In this document: piece after piece, positions 22,800 through 33,790 of the stretch
Layout: each line of letters begins with the position of its first letter
Position numbering within the stretch: position 1 is the stretch's first letter
NCBI GenBank assembly: GCA_008828725.1
Contig: MEHQ01002127.1
Coordinates: 156,455 to 220,454, forward strand
Length of the DNA stretch: 64,000 bases
Reading direction: 5' to 3'
DNA from: Saccharina japonica
Lineage: Eukaryota > Sar > Phaeophyceae > Laminariales > Laminariaceae
Position numbers and translations under genes: made by a program
Notes under the pieces: model-generated
The model's database searches: none
Told to the model about the DNA's origin: nothing
Seen by the model: the letters and a program-made list of their open reading frames with translations, nothing else

Positions 22800-22927
22800 G
22801 AGTTTTTGGCGGATGATCCCGAGGAAGAGAGCCCGTTCGGCAGCCTCGACGCAAACGAGCTTGACGAAGTCTTTGAGGACACCAGCGTCCCGAGAATCGA
22901 GATCGACGCCCTCAAGGTGGCCCTCAG
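22800..22927 (+). CDS. Internal exon of an unidentified acidic protein
   Basis: It is bounded by a TTTTGTGCAG acceptor and a GTATAG donor. The 128-nt exon reads EFLADDPEEESPFGSLDANE and then LDEVFEDTSVPRIEIDALKV, 42 residues and two extra bases. It is strongly acidic, with GC-rich codon use unlike its flanks. Degenerate copies of its first half lie upstream. I do not recognise the protein, and the flanking exons are not identified in this window. It may be a surviving exon or part of a dead gene. Confidence 0.5.
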
Positions 22928-23192
22928 GTATAGGTTTTCCTATTATTACTACAAGTTGCGTTGTTTTGTCATCCGGTAATGTGCAGCATGAACTTCAACG
23001 TTGATGACTTAGAAACATATTGCACAGAAGGGACAGCCTACTATTAAATATGACGGGGGGGCACAGTGTAATGGTATGGGCTCGGAAGGCCGGTAATTAC
23101 CCCAATACACTCGTAAGGCAATTGGCCCGTTTTCGTATTACTTGGATGGCATTCGTATTCGGGAGATTTTTATAAGATCGGAAGGGGCATGA

Positions 23193-23656
23193 GACGCGTG
23201 CTACGATAGAGTTAGCATTTTTGGCTGAAATGTTTTCTGAATGGCCGGGCTCCTTAGGGCCCATATTAACGAGTACAAAATGAATTCAATTTGGAAAAAT
23301 AAAATTCAAATACGCTTTTCATTGGTCAACACACGCACCAGCACCAAAGATTAAGATCTTGGGGTATAATCTTGGGTGGTGGTGCGGGTTCTGACCAATG
23401 AAAAGCATTTTTTTTTTCCAAATTGAGTTTTTTTTTCTTCGTTAAAACGGGCCCTTAACCCAAATTCGTCCAACTTGCATTCTTGTGTTGCACTATTTGT
23501 CGCTGTATACTTGAGCCATGGGGTTCTCGTCGGGTAGCACTTTTTTTTATTTCCGTTCAAAATCAGTTTTTGGGTGAGGTATAGAGCTCCTTAAGTGGCC
23601 ACCCTTATGAGGCAAAAACATGGTGCACCTGCATGCAGGCTACCGTACCATGCGTC
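23193..23656 (+). mobile_element. GACGCRTGCTACGG-TIR MITE (copy 3), carrying a nested MITE
   Basis: ATGA stands at 23189-23192 and 23657-23660. The termini are GACGCGTGCTACGATAGAG and TACCGTACCATGCGTC. The interior equals the 42361 copy apart from the nested element at 23257-23454. Confidence 0.85.
23257..23454. mobile_element. Harbinger-like MITE with TTA target duplication (copy 2)
   Basis: It has the same ends and interior as 15226-15432 (including GATCTTGGGGTATAATCTTG). TTA stands at 23254-23256 and 23455-23457. It sits at a different point of the host MITE than copy 1, so the two insertions are independent. Confidence 0.88.
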
Positions 23657-23937
23657 ATGAGGCCGTTCCGACCAGATGTCATCACGGCCCTGGGAAATAA
23701 TAAAAGCTTCTTTTCTTCTACGCTTGAGTATACGTGAACGTGAGTAGTAACACCAAGGATGCTTAATAGACAAACCTGCAAGGGGATACTCTGTGTCTCA
23801 CCCAGTCCTCTTACAATATTAACCAAGACCCATCACATACACAAAATCCCAATATATTGCAGTATATATTTATACTACTGTAAGCATCTTTGGTTCTGGT
23901 TACTATTCTCCCCCGTAATACTCTACTCAGTCATACG

Positions 23938-24214
23938 GACGCATGCTACGGTAGAGGCGTGCACCATTCTTGCCTTCTGAGGGCGACCACTTGAGGGGCT
24001 CTACACGAATAGCAAGTCAAAAACGTTTTTTGGAGGAAACTAAAAGTGCTACCCGAGGAGCAATACCTATTATGGTCCACAGTGTACAACGAACAATACT
24101 TCAACACAAGAATTGTTCAAGTCCGACGATTTTGGGTTAAGGAGCCCGATCATTCAGAAAACCATTTCAGCCAAAAAAAGGTATACCTTATATACCTCCA
24201 TCGTAGCACGCGCC
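23938..24214 (-). mobile_element. GACGCRTGCTACGG-TIR MITE (copy 4)
   Basis: It starts GACGCATGCTACGGTAGAGG and ends ATCGTAGCACGCGCC, with TACG on both sides (23934-23937 and 24215-24218). The interior is as in the 11665 copy. Confidence 0.85.
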
Positions 24215-24218
24215 TACG

Positions 24219-25047
24219 GTACCATTCGCACACCGGGTATGCAAGTGGTACTCTGCACACCCTTTCTTTGGTATACGCTGCTTTTTGCTTTTAGTTGTAG
24301 TTTGTTCTTTTGCTGTGGCCATTCATGGTGGTGGAAACCCTCGATTTTGGGGGGAAACCCTCGATTTTGGTGGAATCGGTATTGATCAGGGTGCCAGGGG
24401 TTGTGGCCGTGCGCTCACAGCCGACCCACCCGACCCGAACCCTAGGCCGAACCCGACCCCCTATGCCGGTGATTAAGTGATGAGTGCTTTGATCAGGCTG
24501 CCAAGCGGGAGAAGGGTGGAGGTGTGCAGAGTGCTATTTGCATACCCGATGTGCAATTAGGTCTCGTCGGTCTGACTGAGTAGAGCAGTAGTAGTAGGTA
24601 ATTCCTTCTAACCAAACAAACTATGTTCTTTGTGAGTTCGACTGTGAACTCAGTCTCGGCATAATCTCTGGGGCGTACCCCCTGGCCACGCGCTGCGGGT
24701 CAGAATAGAGGAACAATCCGCCTTATGTGACCTTCCTTAACGTTTTTAACCGTTCATTCCCCGAGAATAACAAAGTCAAGGGAAACAAAAACAAAAAAGG
24801 AAACCTATGCTCCAAGTCTAATGTGTTTTCTTAAGTACCTATTATAGTACAGTAGTACAGTACACTACAGCATATGCCTATTTTGGTTCCTCTATTATGT
24901 GGTATGATTGAAACAGGAGCTGCACATTGTCAGGTGGCAAATGGAATCATAACAATATAGTTACAAGTACAGTATAGCACGTATATCATAGGAGTACAGT
25001 ACATATAGGCCCACTGGTTCGTGGTAAGATCATACCTGGTACTATTA
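24219..25047. other. No gene supported
   Basis: Short direct repeat GGGGAAACCCTCGATTTTGG (24325-24370) and a CCGACCCGAACCC-like cluster near 24420-24460. No recognised coding sequence. Confidence 0.35.
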
Positions 25048-25150
25048 CGAAGGACCATAGTAAATAGGACCTACGGTACATACAAAAACCTATACACTTC
25101 ATTATTTTTACTATATAACAATATATGGTCCTATTTACTATGGTCCTCCG
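25048..25150. mobile_element. TA-flanked CCATAGTAAATAGGACC MITE (copy 4)
   Basis: The best-preserved copy: CGAAGGACCATAGTAAATAG at the left, TACTATGGTCCTCCG at the right, TA on both sides. Confidence 0.9.
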
Positions 25151-25756
25151 TAATAATATAATGCGCACTTTTGGGGGGGCGGCGCTTAACGATTTTGCCA
25201 TTGGATTGCGAAACCATGCGCAGCCGTGTGCGCCACACTACCCTACATCCTATATAATATATACAAGTATGTCTATATCCAACAGGCTATGCTCGAGTTT
25301 GTTCAAGGACGGTTCCACAGTAAGATTCTCAGGCTTGCTCAGATTACGTACGTAGGCGTCTCTACTTATTAAAAGGTTGGCGGGCCCATACTGTAGGCCA
25401 TATTCATAGATACGCGGTGGCGGCATGCGGTGGTGGTGGTGGTGGTGATGATGACATGCGGTGGTGGCAGTGGCTGGGTAGTTCAGAGCTTATTTTGTGA
25501 CTGGAGGTCCAGGCGTACTGAACCTGAAAAAAAATTGCTTCCTACCGGTACAGAAGAACCCCAACAACTTGTTCATACCATGCATATATAGCAGTACCAG
25601 GTACCAGGCATATGCTACTACATACGTACACTGGCACATATACGTATATATATGGTATTTTATACCAGGCCAGGTGAATATGATCGACTCCCCGTAGACA
25701 CTTTCAGCACAGAGCACAGGGTGTGCTCCGGCTGGCTGTCCTATCCTGTCGTTCTC

Positions 25757-26068
25757 AGTCTTGCTCTGTTGGCGCTGTTTCGGTCCATTTTATTTTCTTT
25801 CATTTCATTTGGTTTTTTATTGGAGGTCGCATCTCCTCTGGGAGAAGCACGACACTTTCTTTCTTTTTTTGTCATGCTTTTTATTTGGTTGCTTGATTAT
25901 TGATTTGCTTCAGTATATTTACTTTTTATTATTTTTTCTTTTCGCTTTTTTTCTTTTTTCTCTTTTTTTCTCTTGCATGCACCTGGATTGCTAGCAGGGT
26001 AGGTCTTGCCTGTCGTATATGGCGTTGCATTGTCTGCTCTGCTTACTGCACTGAGTGTAGTATCTCTG
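25757..26068 (+). repeat. Pyrimidine-rich dispersed repeat (copy 1), cut by the gap
   Basis: It matches the minus strand of 32770-33130. Both contain TTGCATGCACCTGGATTGCT-like sequence, then AGCAGGGTAGG and CTGCTCTGCTTACTGCA. Both copies can be read in one frame as CTWIASRVGL.CRIW, but no protein family is recognised. Confidence 0.7.
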
Positions 26069-26915
26069 NNNNNNNNNNNNNNNNNNNNNNNNNNNNNNNN
26101 NNNNNNNNNNNNNNNNNNNNNNNNNNNNNNNNNNNNNNNNNNNNNNNNNNNNNNNNNNNNNNNNNNNNNNNNNNNNNNNNNNNNNNNNNNNNNNNNNNNN
26201 NNNNNNNNNNNNNNNNNNNNNNNNNNNNNNNNNNNNNNNNNNNNNNNNNNNNNNNNNNNNNNNNNNNNNNNNNNNNNNNNNNNNNNNNNNNNNNNNNNNN
26301 NNNNNNNNNNNNNNNNNNNNNNNNNNNNNNNNNNNNNNNNNNNNNNNNNNNNNNNNNNNNNNNNNNNNNNNNNNNNNNNNNNNNNNNNNNNNNNNNNNNN
26401 NNNNNNNNNNNNNNNNNNNNNNNNNNNNNNNNNNNNNNNNNNNNNNNNNNNNNNNNNNNNNNNNNNNNNNNNNNNNNNNNNNNNNNNNNNNNNNNNNNNN
26501 NNNNNNNNNNNNNNNNNNNNNNNNNNNNNNNNNNNNNNNNNNNNNNNNNNNNNNNNNNNNNNNNNNNNNNNNNNNNNNNNNNNNNNNNNNNNNNNNNNNN
26601 NNNNNNNNNNNNNNNNNNNNNNNNNNNNNNNNNNNNNNNNNNNNNNNNNNNNNNNNNNNNNNNNNNNNNNNNNNNNNNNNNNNNNNNNNNNNNNNNNNNN
26701 NNNNNNNNNNNNNNNNNNNNNNNNNNNNNNNNNNNNNNNNNNNNNNNNNNNNNNNNNNNNNNNNNNNNNNNNNNNNNNNNNNNNNNNNNNNNNNNNNNNN
26801 NNNNNNNNNNNNNNNNNNNNNNNNNNNNNNNNNNNNNNNNNNNNNNNNNNNNNNNNNNNNNNNNNNNNNNNNNNNNNNNNNNNNNNNNNNNNNNNNNNNN
26901 NNNNNNNNNNNNNNN
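26069..26915. other. Assembly gap (N run)
   Basis: 847 undetermined bases. The long frames spanning it are artefacts. Confidence 0.99.
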
Positions 26916-27733
26916 GGTGTGCCCTAGGTCACCCCCTGCCGTTACTGTTGAGAGGGGGTGGGGGGGGCGCTAGGGAGGGAATTCGGCTTCTGCGCGGGGG
27001 CCATGGGTCAGTATTGATCGTATTAACAGAATATATACGGTATAATTTAGGCTGGAGGTTGTAGAGGCAGTCAGCACGCATAAATAAAACGTGCTTGCTG
27101 TAACTAACGTAAAAATTAGCTTGCGGGTTTTTATTTTCTTTGGGATTTTCTCTTCCCTGCTTATTACAAACGTAGTGAATAATTAACACAATTAACGGAG
27201 ATAGATGAAACTGATATAATGCGCGCCCATAATGTTTGTTCGGCTACGACTGCTTCTCGGGGCTCCTCGTGGTGATGTGATTATGTGATTATCGTAAGAT
27301 TATGATGACGTAAGGATGAGATTGATTATGTATTATGTGATAATGTGATGCTATGACGATGCTTGAGGCTGTGTTAATTAAGGCATTGGTTCGTTGGGCT
27401 ACTGGTGATTGCCTACTACCCAAACTAAGCCTCTTGTAACTTATAACACTCTCTCTCCCCCTGGAATGTAGACCGGGTGTGCGTACGGGTCGACGCGTGT
27501 CACCAACACGCGGTTCCGATTTCTGTGGATCCTTTATGTATGTATGATGTGTACTCGCTCCCCATAAGAAATGCACTATTTATTAAGGCCTGATTATATA
27601 TATGATTTATTTTTATTATTCCATTTGCTATCTGACAATGTGCAGCTCTTATTTCCCGCTGCTTATTTCAATCATATGTACCATTCACATATATATATAC
27701 CTATCAATCATACCTGAATACTTGACAAACGTG
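26916..27733. other. No gene seen
   Basis: AT-rich, with GTGATTATG-type simple sequence at 27270-27360. Confidence 0.4.
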
Positions 27734-30487
27734 CACACCCTGGACAATTCCTATTTCAATAGTCTATTGTGTCTATAATTATTTTTGAGTGTAGTCTGTT
27801 AATTGGAATTGCCCAACCAAATGATTTTGATTGAAGTATATTAATTTGAAATGTCCGGGTAATTTATTTTGGATGCTGCCTACTAATTGGAATTGTCCAG
27901 ACAAATGATTTTGGGTGCTGTCAATTAATTGGAATTGCCTGCACAATTATTTGGACCATTCCTATTACAGCAGTAGTCTATTGTGGCTACAACTGATTTC
28001 GGGTGCTGTCTATTAATTGGATTTGCCCAACCAAATGATTTCAATTGTAGTATACTAATTGAAATTGTCCGGGCAACTGGTTTTGGGTGCTGCCTACTAA
28101 TTGGAATTGTGCCTACAATTGATTTCGGGTGCTGGCTGTTAATTGGAATTGCCGAGACACTTGATTTCAAATGTTATCTATTAAATGCAATTGTCCAACT
28201 AAATGATTTCGAGTGATTTCTATTAATTGGAATTGCCCAGTCAAATTATTCCGAGTGAAATCTATCAGTCGGATTTGTATAGCCAATTTGTTTCGAGTGT
28301 TGTCTACCAATTGAAACTGTCCAACCAAATGATTTCAAGTACGGTCTATTAATTGGAATTGTCGAGGTCAGAAAAAAAGATCGAACATTAACAATAGGAA
28401 GGACAGGACAAAGCCTATTGACCCAACCAACAATGTAATTTGGAAGGTCAGCACAGAAACCTATCGACCAAACCACTCCTATTGATAGGCAAGACCTGAA
28501 ACTAATTGTTGAAACAATTTCAATTGGAACGTCAGGGCAGAAACCTATTGATCCGACCATTCCTATTAACAGAAAGGAACAGAAAGAAATTATTGAAACA
28601 ATTCCAATTGGAAGGTGAGAGCAGAAACGGTTTGATTGAACCATTCCAATTGTGAGACAAGACCAGAAAATAATTGCTGAAACAATATCTATTAGAAGGC
28701 CAGGACACAAACCTATTGGCCGAACCATTCCTATTAATAGACGCACCACCCGCCAATCTCCGATCACAAACGCCAACCATGAAGATACGTTAACCAACGT
28801 CCGGTCTACTGGAATTGTCTTCCGCAATTTTTTCGCGCCGGAGACTCCAATACTCTATTACTTCTTCAATAGGATATGGGACCTACCCACAATGGACTAT
28901 TGCTTTTATAGTAGATCTTCCGGAAGTCCATTTAAATGGAATTGGTCGAGACACTGCTTTCGTGGTGCATCTATTAATAGGAATGGTTCGGCCAATAGGT
29001 TTGTGTCCTGCCCTTCCAATAGATGTCGTTTCAGCAATTATTTTCTGGTCTTGTCTACTAATTGGAATGGTCCAATCAAACCGTTTCTGCTCTGACCTTC
29101 AAATTGTAATTGATTCAACAGTTTTTTCAAGGTCTCGCCTATCAATAGGAGTGGTTTGGTCAATAGTTTTCTGTCCTGCCCTTCCAATAGAAATTGTTTC
29201 AGCAATTATTTTCTGGTCTTGTCTACTAATTGGAATGGTTCAATCAAACCGTTTCCGCTCTGGCCTTCCAATTGTAAATGTTTCAACAATTAGTTTAATG
29301 TCTTGCCTATCAATAGGAATGGTTATATCAATATGTTTCTGCCCTGACGTTCCAATTGAAATTGTTTCAACAATTATTTTAAGGTCTTGCCTATCAATAG
29401 AAGTGGTTTGGTCAAAAGATTTCTGTCCTGACCTTCCCAATTATTTTTTTGGTTGGTTCAATAGGGTTGGTCCTGATCTTCCAATTGTTAGTGTTCGATC
29501 AATTTTTTCCGACCTCGACAATTCCAATTAATAGACCGTACTCGAAATCATTTTGTTGGACAATTTCAATTGATAGCACTCGAAACATATTGGCTGGACA
29601 ATTCCGACTAATAGATCTCACTCGAAATAATTTGACTGGGCAATTCCACTTTATAAACATCACTCGAAATCATTTAGTAGGACAATTGCATTTAATAGAT
29701 AGCATTCGAAATTAATTGTTTCGGCAATTCCATTTAATGGACAGCACCCGAAATTAATTGTAGGCACAATTCCAATTAATAGACAGCACCCGAAATCAGT
29801 TGCCCGGACAATTTCAATTAGTCTACTTCAATCGAAATCATTTGGTTGGGAAAATCCAATTTTCAGACCGCATCCGAAATCAATTGTAGACACAATAGAC
29901 TATTATTGTTATACAATTGGTCCAAATAGTTGCCCAGGCAATTCCAATTAATTGACGGCACCCAAAGTAGCCGGTCACCCCGGTGGGCTAGCAGGTGATC
30001 ACGAAGCTTGTTAGCGTCAAGGTCGCGAGTTCGAGCCCCCCCGAGTGCATGCTCATGGGGACTTTTTCTCGCAAAAAACAAAACTTGACTAGCGGAAAGC
30101 GCGAGAGCGTGAGTTGGCAAAATTCGATGAAAATCGACGAGCGTTGGGAAGGCCGAACCCTCTGCGCGATAAAAATCAAGGCAAGAACCGTAGTGGGGGG
30201 GGAGGGAGAGGAGCCTACTTTGCGACCCCGGATCTGAGTTACGACTAGGGAGGGAGAAAGACAGAAGTGCGAAGATAATAAATGGGATGGAAAAAAAAAA
30301 GAAGTCAATTGTCAGGACAATTGTACAATTGTAATTAGTAGACAGCATCCAAAATGAACTACCCGGACGATTCCAATGAATATAATTCAATCGAAATCAT
30401 TTGGTTGGGCAATTCCAATTAATAGACAACACCCAAACATAATTATAGACACAATAGACTATTGAAATAGGAATTGTCAAGGGTGTG
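27734..30487. mobile_element. Foldback element with long repetitive inverted arms
   Basis: The ends CACACCCTGGACAATTCC and GGAATTGTCAAGGGTGTG are inverted. The homology then continues inward (TCAATAGTCTATTGTGTCTA) through most of the element. Both arms consist of diverged AATTGGAATTGYCC / AATGATTTCGGGTGCTGTC units. The inner part has a unit of about 62-63 bp. The centre (about 28743-28960) is not repetitive and holds a 60-bp segment also found at 31919-31978. The right arm carries a SINE (29970-30303). No transposase is visible. This is a foldback-type structure, age unknown. Confidence 0.8.
29970..30303 (+). mobile_element. Complete tRNA-derived SINE
   Basis: The tRNA-like head has an A-box region (GGTGGGCTAGCAGGTGATC) and a B box (GAGTTCGAGCC). 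The body follows (GCGAGAGCGTGAGTTGGC, ATTCGATGAAAATCGACGAG, CGCGATAAAAATCAAGGC), then the tail (GACCCCGGATCTGAGTTACG, AATAAATGGGATGG) and A10. It is about 335 bp. It serves as the reference copy for the family. Confidence 0.9.
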
Positions 30488-30512
30488 ATATACATACTAT
30501 ACGCGTTTGTCT

Positions 30513-30812
30513 ATGGAAATATCTCGAAGAAGAGATCTCGACGAGATAGACGCGTTTTATTCCTGTCTACGTATCATGTATGAAAATATCTCGACGAGAT
30601 CTCGACGAGATAGACGCGTTCCTCTTGTCTCTAGAAATATCTCGACGAGATTTCGACGAGATAGACGCGTTTTTCAATGGAACTATCTCGACGAGATCTC
30701 GACGAGATAGATGCGTTCTTCTATGGAAATATCTCGACGAGATCTCGACGAGATAGACGCGTGTTCTTCTTGTCTATGGAAAGATCTCGACGAGATCTCG
30801 ACGATTTTTTTT
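30513..30812. repeat. Tandem repeat with nested palindrome CTCGACGAGATCTCGACGAG
   Basis: Six units of 46-68 bp. Each begins ATCTCGACGAGATCTCGACG and continues AGATAGACGCGTT. The CGACGAGATCTCG phrase is self-complementary over most of its length. Confidence 0.9.
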
Positions 30813-31054
30813 TATAAAAGCCACCAATTTCGTTGTGTGTGTCCCCTCTAAGGCATGGCCCCTCTGAGGCATGATGTTTTCGAGGAAATCGGCTCCAAAG
30901 TTCGTCTCATCAGGGTGTGTGTTATCAAGTCACTTGATTGCAGCATACATACGGACATACGGTAATACAGATGTATCAGGTACCCCTGGCCCCTGGTACT
31001 CGCTTTGATGCACCTTTCTTGTTGATGGATATGCCGTCGTTGTTGATACACAGG

Positions 31055-31240
31055 ATTGGTCCCTCTATAGTGCCGGTTGCCCTCTATAGTGCCGGCTGCC
31101 CGCTATAATGCCTGTGGAATCGCGTAGCACAGATGGGATTCACCAGTCAGTGTAGTAGCGTGCGGAGTAGTGCCGGTTGCCGCTATAGTGCCGGTACTGT
31201 CGGCTGGCGTGTATCATACCGGCACTATAGAGACCGGCAC
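31055..31240. repeat. CTATAGTGCCGG short repeats
   Basis: At least five copies of CYATAGTGCCGG or its complement (CCGGCACTATAG), in both orientations. Confidence 0.7.
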
Positions 31241-31329
31241 TACTACTACTGCTGTACTTTAATATTGTACGCCTTCATTTATATATTGCCGAAGGGAATG
31301 AAGAATGAAGTGCCTCCAGCCTCCACATA

Positions 31330-31672
31330 TCTCTCTTTTTTTTTCTTTTTTTTTTCCATCCCATGTATTATCTTCGCACTTCCGTCTTTCTCCCTCCCTA
31401 GTCGTAACTCAGATCCGGGGTCACAAAGTAGGCTCCTCTCCCTCCTCCCCCACTATACAGTTCTTGCCTTGGTTTTTATCGCGAGAAGATTTCAGCACTT
31501 TCTTCCCTCGTCGACTTTCGTCGAATTTTGCTTACCCACGCTATAAAATGCGCTCTCGACAGTCGGTGTCATTTGAGAATAAAAACCTCCATGGGGAGAA
31601 TCTAACCCTCGACATCCGGCCCTACAGGCTTCGTGGCTACCAGTTAGACCACCGGGGCGACCGGCTCTATAC
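31330..31672 (-). mobile_element. Complete tRNA-derived SINE
   Basis: On the minus strand the head is CGCCCCGGTGGTCTAACTGG...GTCGAGGGTTAGATTC. The shared body and a 3' end in GGGATGG with an A-rich tail follow (the T-rich stretch at about 31335-31357). Confidence 0.88.
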
Positions 31673-31673
31673 T

Positions 31674-31756
31674 AGGATGAAGAATCGGCACGGACACTGG
31701 GTGTGCTGGATGTCGACGGGTAGAAAGGACGGTTAATGTGAAGAACACACACACGA
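31674..31756 (+). repeat. GATGAAGAATCGGCACGGAC repeat (copy 1)
   Basis: About 80 bp ending GAAGAACACACACACG. Copies also lie at 33277-33358 and 33693-33790, the last carrying a 24-bp internal insertion. This copy abuts the SINE head. Confidence 0.8.
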
Positions 31757-31906
31757 AACCTCCCTCGCATCTCGCGAAGATAGATCTCATAGATATATTA
31801 ATATGAGTGTGGAAGTACGTGTGCGTCGTTCCCGCAGAGGACCCTTCGCTCCGGGGTTTGTATTCCCGTGCGTCAACCATTAACAATATGAAGACCATCC
31901 ATGACG

Positions 31907-32090
31907 ATGGCGGATCTCGTAGACCGGACGTTGGTTAACGTATCTTCATGGTTGGCGTTTGTGATCGGAGATTGGCGGTATCTACGTACTCTGTCCTCCA
32001 CAAGTATTCATAGTAGTAGATCAAATATATTAGTTGGTAAGCCAGAAAGAGGTATGCCACGGGGGGTTGACGACATTCATAGGTATAGTT
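31907..32090 (+). CDS. Possible exon or gene fragment sharing 60 bp with the foldback core
   Basis: From an ATG at 31907 the frame reads MADLVDRTLVNVSSWLAF and then VIGDWRYLRTL, and stays open about 60 codons. Positions 31919-31978 match the complement of 28750-28809 at every base I compared. No family is recognised. Either locus could be the source of the segment. Confidence 0.3.
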
Positions 32091-32704
32091 GAAGCCATTT
32101 ATAGGTGAAACCCGACTTGAATAACCGGTGATAGGTATACCTTGGCATTTTAAGCCAATTTTACAATTTTACAATTTTAGGTATTAAACGTATGATACGA
32201 TACGGCGGAGCGTTGGCCAATCGAAGAGGGGCCGATGATTTATTTTCCCCGAGTGCAATATTTAGTATTTATTAATAGTGTACCTCTGAATGGGTCAAAA
32301 GGCATTGGTACCAATTTTTGGCTTTCGCATAATAACGGCATCGAATGTGGGTGTCGCATCAACATTTATTTGCAACTTTCCACAACTTGACTGACGACGT
32401 GTTTTTGTTTTGCTTTTGTTTTTGTATTTTTTTCACGTATCACTTATCTCATCAGTTATTACCAATAATAATGGTTGTTATTCTTCCTCCGTGATGGTTT
32501 ATGATTGACAGAATGATTGATAGATATATAATATTTGTGGACAGACTGCAGCGCCACAACATTTATTTGTTTTATTTTGTTTCGTATTGCCTGACGCACC
32601 CTCTCCGGGGGTGGGGTACGGTTGACAAAAGCAGGGAAGAGACGACGGCAGACAAGGTAGCAAGGTACCAGACCGACTATTAATATTAATACTTCGTAGT
32701 AGGT
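31980..32704. other. AT-rich, no gene seen
   Basis: No recognised family. Short runs such as TTTTACAATTTTACAATTTTA at 32158-32178. Confidence 0.4.
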
Positions 32705-32765
32705 AGTGTAATGGTATGGGCTAGGAAGGCCGGTAATTACCTCTGTATAGGTAATTGGTCCGGTT
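32705..32765 (+). repeat. Fragment of the GTGTAATGGTATGGGCT repeat
   Basis: Matches the first 60 bp of 23045-23110. Confidence 0.75.
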
Positions 32766-32769
32766 CTGT

Positions 32770-33130
32770 GGTCACAAAACTACAGTACGACACAGAGATA
32801 CAACGCTCGGTGCAGTAAGCAGAGCAGACAATGGAATGCCATATACGACAGGAAAGACCTACCCTGCTAGCAATCCAGGTGCATGAAAGAGAAAAAAGAG
32901 AAGAAGAGAAAAGAAAAAAGCGAAAAGGGAAAAAATAATAAAAGTAAACATAATAAAGCAAATCAACACTCAACCAACCAAACAAAAGCATGACAAAATA
33001 AAAAGAAAGAAAAGAAGACGAGACAGACATTTTACAAAACAAACAAGAACAAGAGAAAACAATGTCACCCCGACTATAAGCAGGGTAATAATACCAAGAA
33101 CGAACCGAAGGAAAACCGCAGCACAACCAA
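32770..33130 (-). repeat. Pyrimidine-rich dispersed repeat (copy 2)
   Basis: Inverted copy of the stretch at 25757-26068. On the minus strand it extends past the point where copy 1 enters the gap. A 129-codon minus frame spans it and keeps a hydrophobic, Phe-rich character similar to copy 1. Confidence 0.7.
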
Positions 33131-33276
33131 ACAAAGCACCTTCCAGGCAGCCGCAGCTGTTTGTGGTACGAGCAGTTTGTGGTACGAGCAGCATAGATAG
33201 CTAGAGATAGACAGGTTCTACTGTGATAAGACTAGATAATGCCATCCAAGTTATACGAAAATGGTACCTTTTGAGG

Positions 33277-33358
33277 ATGAAGAATCGGCACGGACACTGG
33301 GTGTGCTGGATGTCGACGGGTAGAAAGGAAGGTTTAATGTCAAGAACACACACACACG
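33277..33358 (+). repeat. GATGAAGAATCGGCACGGAC repeat (copy 2)
   Basis: Nearly identical to 31674-31756. A TGTCGTGTC minisatellite follows at 33480-33518. Confidence 0.85.
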
Positions 33359-33692
33359 ACACTTAAGTCTTCCTTCTTGTCTTTTTCTTTTTTCTTTTTC
33401 CTTTGTTTCCATTTTATTTTTGTTTGTTTCGGTACTTTTATTTTTATATTTCTCTCTTTCAACACGTAATACTTGCATGTGTGTCGTGTCTGTCGTGTCT
33501 GTCGTGTCTGTCGTACCCCGAACATTGCATTGCATCATATATTCTGCTTACACTGCATAACAATGCAACAATGTAAGTTCCTCTGCCTGTAGTCTGTGTC
33601 GTAGGTTTGTGACCACATATTATATTATGTACATACATACATACATACATACATACAGAGCTCTTCTTCTACTTGTTATATCTCTCTATTAG

Positions 33693-33790
33693 GATTGAAG
33701 AATCGGCAAGGACACTGACTGTTAACACTCTGACTACTGTGTGTGCTGGATGTCGACGGGTGGAAATAAAGGTTTAACGTGAACAACCAC
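33693..33790 (+). repeat. GATGAAGAATCGGCACGGAC repeat (copy 3)
   Basis: Diverged copy with an internal insertion of about 24 bp, followed by CCCATCAC simple sequence. Confidence 0.75.

Larger units (their letters stand above)
23045..23820 (+). repeat. Dispersed repeat GTGTAATGGTATGGGCT, interrupted by a MITE
   Basis: The start (TGTAATGGTATGGGCTCGGA, GGCCGGTAATTACC) recurs at 32705 and, more diverged, at 37764. The later part (ATCACGGCCCTGGG, ACCTGCAAGG, TGTCTCACCCAGTCCT) matches 37890-38040 and 39417. The MITE at 23193-23656 sits between the two halves, and the copy at 37764 lacks it. Confidence 0.75.

Noticed and set aside
25900-27064. Plus frames of over 350 codons
   Set aside because: They consist mostly of the N run at 26069-26915.
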